NCBI GenBank assembly: GCA_036675645.1
Contig: JAKFEP010000183.1
Location: 1-19,430 of the forward strand
Origin: Methylotenera_A sp036675645
Lineage (GTDB): Bacteria; Pseudomonadota; Gammaproteobacteria; Burkholderiales; Methylophilaceae
Reading direction: 5' to 3'
DNA length: 19,430 bases
The notes under the pieces were generated by a model. The model was given only the letters and a program-made list of their open reading frames with translations, made no database searches and was not told where the DNA came from. Position numbers and translations under genes: made by a program. This document shows, one piece after another, positions 16,766 to 19,430 of the stretch; position 1 is the stretch's first letter, and each line of letters starts with the position of its first letter.

Positions 16766-17320
16766 TTATGCATCTTGTGTAAAATCTTTAATTAAATCTG
16801 AATATTTCGCCCGTACTTTATCCTTCTTAGGCCTGGCAACAGCCAAACAATAAGGCTGGCTTGGATTCTTGTCGAAATAATACTGGTGGTAGGCTTCCGC
16901 AGGGTAAAACGTATCTGCACCATTAATTTGCGTGACGACAGGTGCATTAAAGATATGTTTAGCGTTCAGCGTAGCGATCATTTTTTCAGTCGCCTCACGC
17001 TGCGCTGCATTTTGGCAGAACACCGCAGAACGGTATTGTGTGCCAACATCGTTGCCTTGGCGGTTGAGCGTAGTCGGATCATGCGACATAAAAAATACTT
17101 CCAGCAAGGTCTCAAAACTAATTTGATTGGCATCATAAGTAATTTTTATGCCTTCAGCATGGCCGGTATCACCATTGCAGATATCTTGATAGGTGGGGTT
17201 AAGTGTATGGCCGCCCACGTAGCCGGACACAACTTCTTTGACGCCTTTTAACTGAGTGAATACAGGCTCTGTACACCAGAAACAGCCGCCTGCGAAAATT
17301 GCAATTTGTTGATTACTCAT
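16766..17320 (-). CDS. msrA: Peptide-methionine (S)-S-oxide reductase
   Basis: Repairs oxidised methionine (S-epimer) in proteins. 184 residues with the active-site motif GGCFWCTEPVF; catalytic C13, with C16 in the same loop and C158 near the C-terminus as possible resolving cysteine. Further conserved MsrA stretches are SGYVGGHTLNPTYQDICNGDTGHAEGIKI, FFMSHDPTTLNRQGNDVGTQYRS and FYPAEAYHQYY. No signal peptide, so a cytosolic enzyme. There is no MsrB partner in the window. It converges with corA over 30 bases and is divergent from the polymerase gene. Confidence 0.97.
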   Translation of the reverse strand: MSNQQIAIFAGGCFWCTEPVFTQLKGVKEVVSGYVGGHTLNPTYQDICNGDTGHAEGIKITYDANQISFETLLEVFFMSHDPTTLNRQGNDVGTQYRSAVFCQNAAQREATEKMIATLNAKHIFNAPVVTQINGADTFYPAEAYHQYYFDKNPSQPYCLAVARPKKDKVRAKYSDLIKDFTQDA

Positions 17321-17433
17321 CTTGTCACCTTTAAACTTTTTCTTAAAAAATTTGCCTTAATTAGCAGTTAATAGTCTTACAATGGTTAGTCAACATTTCA
17401 CCCAAAACATTACATTATCTGTAAAAATTAATC

Positions 17434-18678
17434 ATGCTTTTAAATGCTTTATACGTTGATTTTAACTCTTACTTCGCCTCGGTAGAGCAACAGTTACGCC
17501 CAGAGTTACGCGGCAAGCCGGTTGGCGTACTGGCAGTAATGGCAGAAACCACCTGCTGCATTGCGGCCAGTTATGAGGCAAAAGCGTTTGGCATTAAAAC
17601 GGGTACTGGCGTGCGCGACGCACGCAAACTTTGTAAAGATATTATATTTGTGGAAGCAAGACCGCCGCTTTACATACAGTTTCATCATAAATTAATAGAA
17701 ATCGTCGAAAGCTGCACGCACGTTGAAAACGTATTATCCATTGATGAAATGGTGTGCAAGTTGACAGGTAGCCAACAGGTAAAAGAAAACGCACTTAAAC
17801 TGGCGGCTAAAATTAAGCGTGAAATCAATAAACAATTTGAATTTATACACTGCTCGATTGGCATAGCGCCCAACACGTTTTTGGCTAAAACTGCGTCTAA
17901 CATGCAAAAGCCGAATGGCTGCGTGGTGATTGAAGAGAACGATATCCCAAATAAGCTTTTTACTCTCGACCTGCGCGCGTTAAATGGCATTGGCAAGCAA
18001 ATGCAAGCACGGCTAGCGCGATATGGTATTGATACGGTAGAAAAGCTCTACGCTGCGAACCGCGCGCAGCTACGAAGCGCTTGGGGCAGTATTGAGGGTG
18101 AGCGTTATTACGACAAACTTCGCGGCATTGAACCGTTTTACGTTAAAAATACACGCAGTAGTTTGGGGCATTCACATGTGTTACCTCCCGAGCAACGTAC
18201 TATTTCAGGCGCAAAAGCCGTCTTGCATAGGTTGCTGCAAAAAGCAGCGATGCGTATGCGCAGTTATGATTTACTCACTTCGCATATCAGCATAAAAATA
18301 AAGTTGCGTCATCGCAAAAGCAAAGAACCAGCACGGTTTTATAATGAAAGCGTCATTACCTCAACAGATAATAGTTTAAAGTTGACCGAGTCATTAGAAA
18401 CGCTACTGCATGAATTTACAACAATAGATGCTAACTTTGACCCAATTGCAGTGGGTGTTAATTTTGGTGCGCTGAGTAATGCAAACGAATATATAGATGA
18501 TTTATTTGCCGAAAAACCTTCTGCAAACGAGAAGAAACTGAATAAAGCGCTGGATATTTTAAATTTGAAGTATGGCAAAAATACCGTTTATTTTGCTGGG
18601 GCGCACAATGCATTGGCTAGTGCACCTATGCGTATTGCGTTTAATCACGTGCCTGATTTAGTGGTGGAGAACGATTAG
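17434..18678 (+). CDS. Y-family DNA polymerase (UmuC/DinB-like)
   Basis: Probable translesion polymerase of 414 residues. Palm-domain acids are in place: D9 in LYVDFNSYF and D104/E105 in LSIDEM, with F14 at the steric-gate position. The finger region carries CIAASYEAKAFGIKTGTGV, and GIGKQMQARLARYGI (about 187-201) is the helix-hairpin-helix of the thumb. N11 after DF resembles UmuC (DVN) more than DinB (DMD). The C-terminal little-finger domain (about 240-360) is divergent, and no recognisable beta-clamp peptide (QLxLF type) is seen at the end, which reads APMRIAFNHVPDL. Relatives are often mislabelled as type VI secretion ImpB. No LexA box is visible in the 113-base gap before it. It stands alone, without umuD or the imuA/dnaE2 cassette, and its stop overlaps the stop of the convergent repeat-protein gene. 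Confidence 0.88.
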   Translation: MLLNALYVDFNSYFASVEQQLRPELRGKPVGVLAVMAETTCCIAASYEAKAFGIKTGTGVRDARKLCKDIIFVEARPPLYIQFHHKLIEIVESCTHVENVLSIDEMVCKLTGSQQVKENALKLAAKIKREINKQFEFIHCSIGIAPNTFLAKTASNMQKPNGCVVIEENDIPNKLFTLDLRALNGIGKQMQARLARYGIDTVEKLYAANRAQLRSAWGSIEGERYYDKLRGIEPFYVKNTRSSLGHSHVLPPEQRTISGAKAVLHRLLQKAAMRMRSYDLLTSHISIKIKLRHRKSKEPARFYNESVITSTDNSLKLTESLETLLHEFTTIDANFDPIAVGVNFGALSNANEYIDDLFAEKPSANEKKLNKALDILNLKYGKNTVYFAGAHNALASAPMRIAFNHVPDLVVEND

Positions 18679-19043
18679 TCGCAACGACTGAGTGGTTCTG
18701 TATCTCTGCCACGAGATAAATCATCACCGCGGCGACCAAAAGATAAATCATTCGATGATTTGCCGCGCGACAATTCATCATTTTTGCGATTCGATGCTAA
18801 AAAATCATTACTGGCACTGCGCGTTAAATCGTCACGTTTTTTACTGAATGTTAAAAAAGGTGACTCTTTACTACGACTCAAATCATCATGTTTGCGACTT
18901 GCATCCAGGTCATCCGTGTTTTTCCGGGGCGCCAAATCATCACGTAATTTACTAAAGCTTAACTCCGGCGTTTCTTTGCCTAAAGACAAATCATCATACA
19001 CACGATTAGATTTTAAAGGAGCAGTGTCATCACCACGCGTTAA
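18675..19043 (-). repeat. Tandem 27-bp coding repeat (13.5 nonapeptide units, 36-residue higher order)
   Basis: The repeat phase holds without a single insertion or deletion: 122 residues divide as 13 x 9 + 5. Units also group in fours. The block LSLGKETPE-LSFSKLRDD-LAPRKNTDD-LDASRKHDD is echoed by LSRSKESPF-LTFSKKRDD-LTRSASNDF-LASNRKNDE and then by LSRGKSSND-LSFGRRGDD-LSRGRDTEP-LSRCD, giving a 108-bp super-period. On the plus strand this appears as recurrent AAATCATCA-like words. Confidence 0.85.
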
Positions 19044-19151
19044 GCCTATAGGCTGGCAACGCTGCTTGCAATTGGTATTTTTATCATCACCCTGCGCAAA
19101 TACAGCATTGCAAAACATCAATGCGATAAAACCTAAAACAGCCGTTTTCAT
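18675..19151 (-). CDS. Small secreted protein made of tandem nonapeptide repeats
   Basis: Not recognised as any named family. From ATG 19151 it has 158 residues: a signal peptide (MKTAVLGFIALMFCNAVFA, cleavage before QGDD), a short segment with two cysteines (NCKQRCQPIG), then an uninterrupted run of nonapeptides to the end. Units begin with Leu and usually end in DD or similar, for example LSFSKLRDD, LTFSKKRDD, LSFGRRGDD, LSRGKSSND, LSRGRDTEP. There are 13 full units plus LSRCD, which adds a third cysteine near the C-terminus. The sequence is strongly charged and low in hydrophobics other than the phased Leu. The start is placed at 19151 (or 19154) because AAGGA lies 4-7 bases before these two ATGs and a good promoter starts transcription near an upstream ATG at 19169, which itself lacks a binding site. 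The coding strand has no other gene between it and the rRNA operon terminator. Function unknown; envelope or extracellular location is inferred from the signal peptide. Confidence 0.75.
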   Translation of the reverse strand: MKTAVLGFIALMFCNAVFAQGDDKNTNCKQRCQPIGLTRGDDTAPLKSNRVYDDLSLGKETPELSFSKLRDDLAPRKNTDDLDASRKHDDLSRSKESPFLTFSKKRDDLTRSASNDFLASNRKNDELSRGKSSNDLSFGRRGDDLSRGRDTEPLSRCD

Positions 19152-19176
19152 CATCGAATCCTTATTCATAAGGTTT

Positions 19177-19206
19177 ACTATACAGTGATTTAAAGATAAA
19201 AATCAA
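19177..19206 (-). promoter_or_regulatory. Putative sigma70 promoter of the nonapeptide-repeat gene
   Basis: On the minus strand TTGATT (19206-19201) and TATAGT (19182-19177) are 18 bases apart. The expected transcript start is near 19170, leaving a short leader with AAGGA before ATG 19151. The gene is therefore likely transcribed on its own rather than only by read-through from the rRNA operon. Confidence 0.5.
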
Positions 19207-19265
19207 TACTTTGCTTTTTCTTATGTAACAATTTTGTTTGAGCCGATACCTAGCCCACAAACAAT

Positions 19266-19288
19266 AAAACCCTCGCTGGGAGGGTTTT
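19266..19288 (-). terminator. Rho-independent terminator of the rRNA operon
   Basis: AAAACCCTC (19266-19274) and GAGGGTTTT (19280-19288) form a 9-bp stem with a 5-base loop; T-runs follow on both strands. It lies about 35 bases beyond the 3' end of the 5S gene. A smaller inverted repeat (AAACCA at 19293-19298 with TGGTTT at 19308-19313) lies between the two and may be an RNA-processing hairpin. Confidence 0.85.
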
Positions 19289-19322
19289 TTGTAAACCAAC
19301 TTGAGGCTGGTTTGGTATAAAT

Positions 19323-19430
19323 AGCTTGGCAGTGACCTACTTTCGCATGCAAAAAGCATACTATCATTGGCGCTGGTTCGTTTCACGGCCCTGTTCGAGA
19401 TGGGAAGGGGTGGGTCCAAACCGCTATGGC
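19323..19430 (-). rRNA. rrf: 5S ribosomal RNA (5' end cut by the window edge)
   Basis: The reverse complement reads as a betaproteobacterial 5S rRNA: CCATAGCG near the 5' side, CCCACCCCTTCCCATCTCG, AACAGGGCCGTGAAACG, GCGCCAATGATAGT, GCATGCGAAAGTAGGTCA and a 3' end CTGCCAAGC. Only about the first ten bases of the 5' strand of helix I lie outside the window. The rest of the rRNA operon (23S, 16S) should lie to the right on the same strand. Confidence 0.93.

Noticed and set aside
17321..17433. LexA (SOS) box upstream of the Y-family polymerase
   Set aside because: CTGT occurs near 17420 but without the matching ACAG at the required distance, so no SOS box can be supported.
17434..18678. Type VI secretion protein ImpB
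   Set aside because: This name is attached to similar proteins in databases, but the palm-domain acids and helix-hairpin-helix show a Y-family DNA polymerase.
18675..19043. Regular 27-bp repeats that might suggest a CRISPR array
   Set aside because: There is no repeat-spacer alternation and no leader or cas genes. The period is a multiple of three and translates into clean nonapeptides.
18760..19188. Open frame of 142 codons on the plus strand opposite the nonapeptide-repeat gene
   Set aside because: It is open only because the repeated codons of the minus-strand gene lack stops in that frame. The minus strand has the signal peptide, ribosome binding site and promoter.

Overview
The window looks like a stretch of chromosome from a betaproteobacterium, most likely of the Methylophilaceae (Methylotenera or Methylovorus-like). 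This is inferred from the betaproteobacterial 5S rRNA at the right edge, the E3 dihydrolipoamide dehydrogenase that carries its own lipoyl domain, the birA-coaX-SPOR cluster, and the moderate G+C. The genus is a guess; class level is firmer. Most of the window is core metabolism, with one AT-rich accessory gene and one unusual repeat protein.

Left part (1-6230). The 5' part of a Crp/Fnr-type regulator runs off the left edge on the minus strand. Next, also on the minus strand, is an M17 leucyl aminopeptidase. On the plus strand follow aceE and aceF, the E1 and E2 subunits of pyruvate dehydrogenase, 15 bases apart and clearly one operon.

Middle part (6231-10480). A secreted trypsin-like protease with a TPR-like tail (+) and a PA0069-type radical SAM protein (-) separate aceEF from lpdA, the E3 subunit (+). 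lpdA is divergent from the radical SAM gene and has its own promoter region. AceF and LpdA each carry one N-terminal lipoyl domain, and the two domains are very similar. A hairpin terminator lies between lpdA and the converging next operon.

Centre (10484-14787). A minus-strand operon birA-coaX-SPOR protein covers biotin ligase/repressor, type III pantothenate kinase and an inner-membrane SPOR-domain protein. glnS (glutaminyl-tRNA synthetase) is divergent from birA.

Right part (14788-19430). Directly after glnS sits an AT-rich, TTG-started gene for a two-helix membrane protein of the putative phage abortive infection family. It is the only evident defence-type gene. corA (Mg/Co channel), msrA (-), and a UmuC/DinB-like Y-family polymerase follow. 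The polymerase gene ends tail-to-tail, with overlapping stop codons, against a small secreted protein built almost entirely of tandem nonapeptides. That gene has its own promoter. Beyond it are the terminator and 5S rRNA gene of a minus-strand rRNA operon entering from the right.

The observations most worth following are the nonapeptide-repeat protein (13 full units, nested in a 36-residue higher-order period) and the orphan abortive-infection gene between glnS and corA. No CRISPR array, insertion sequence, tRNA or prophage was seen. No stretch over 300 bases lacks a gene.
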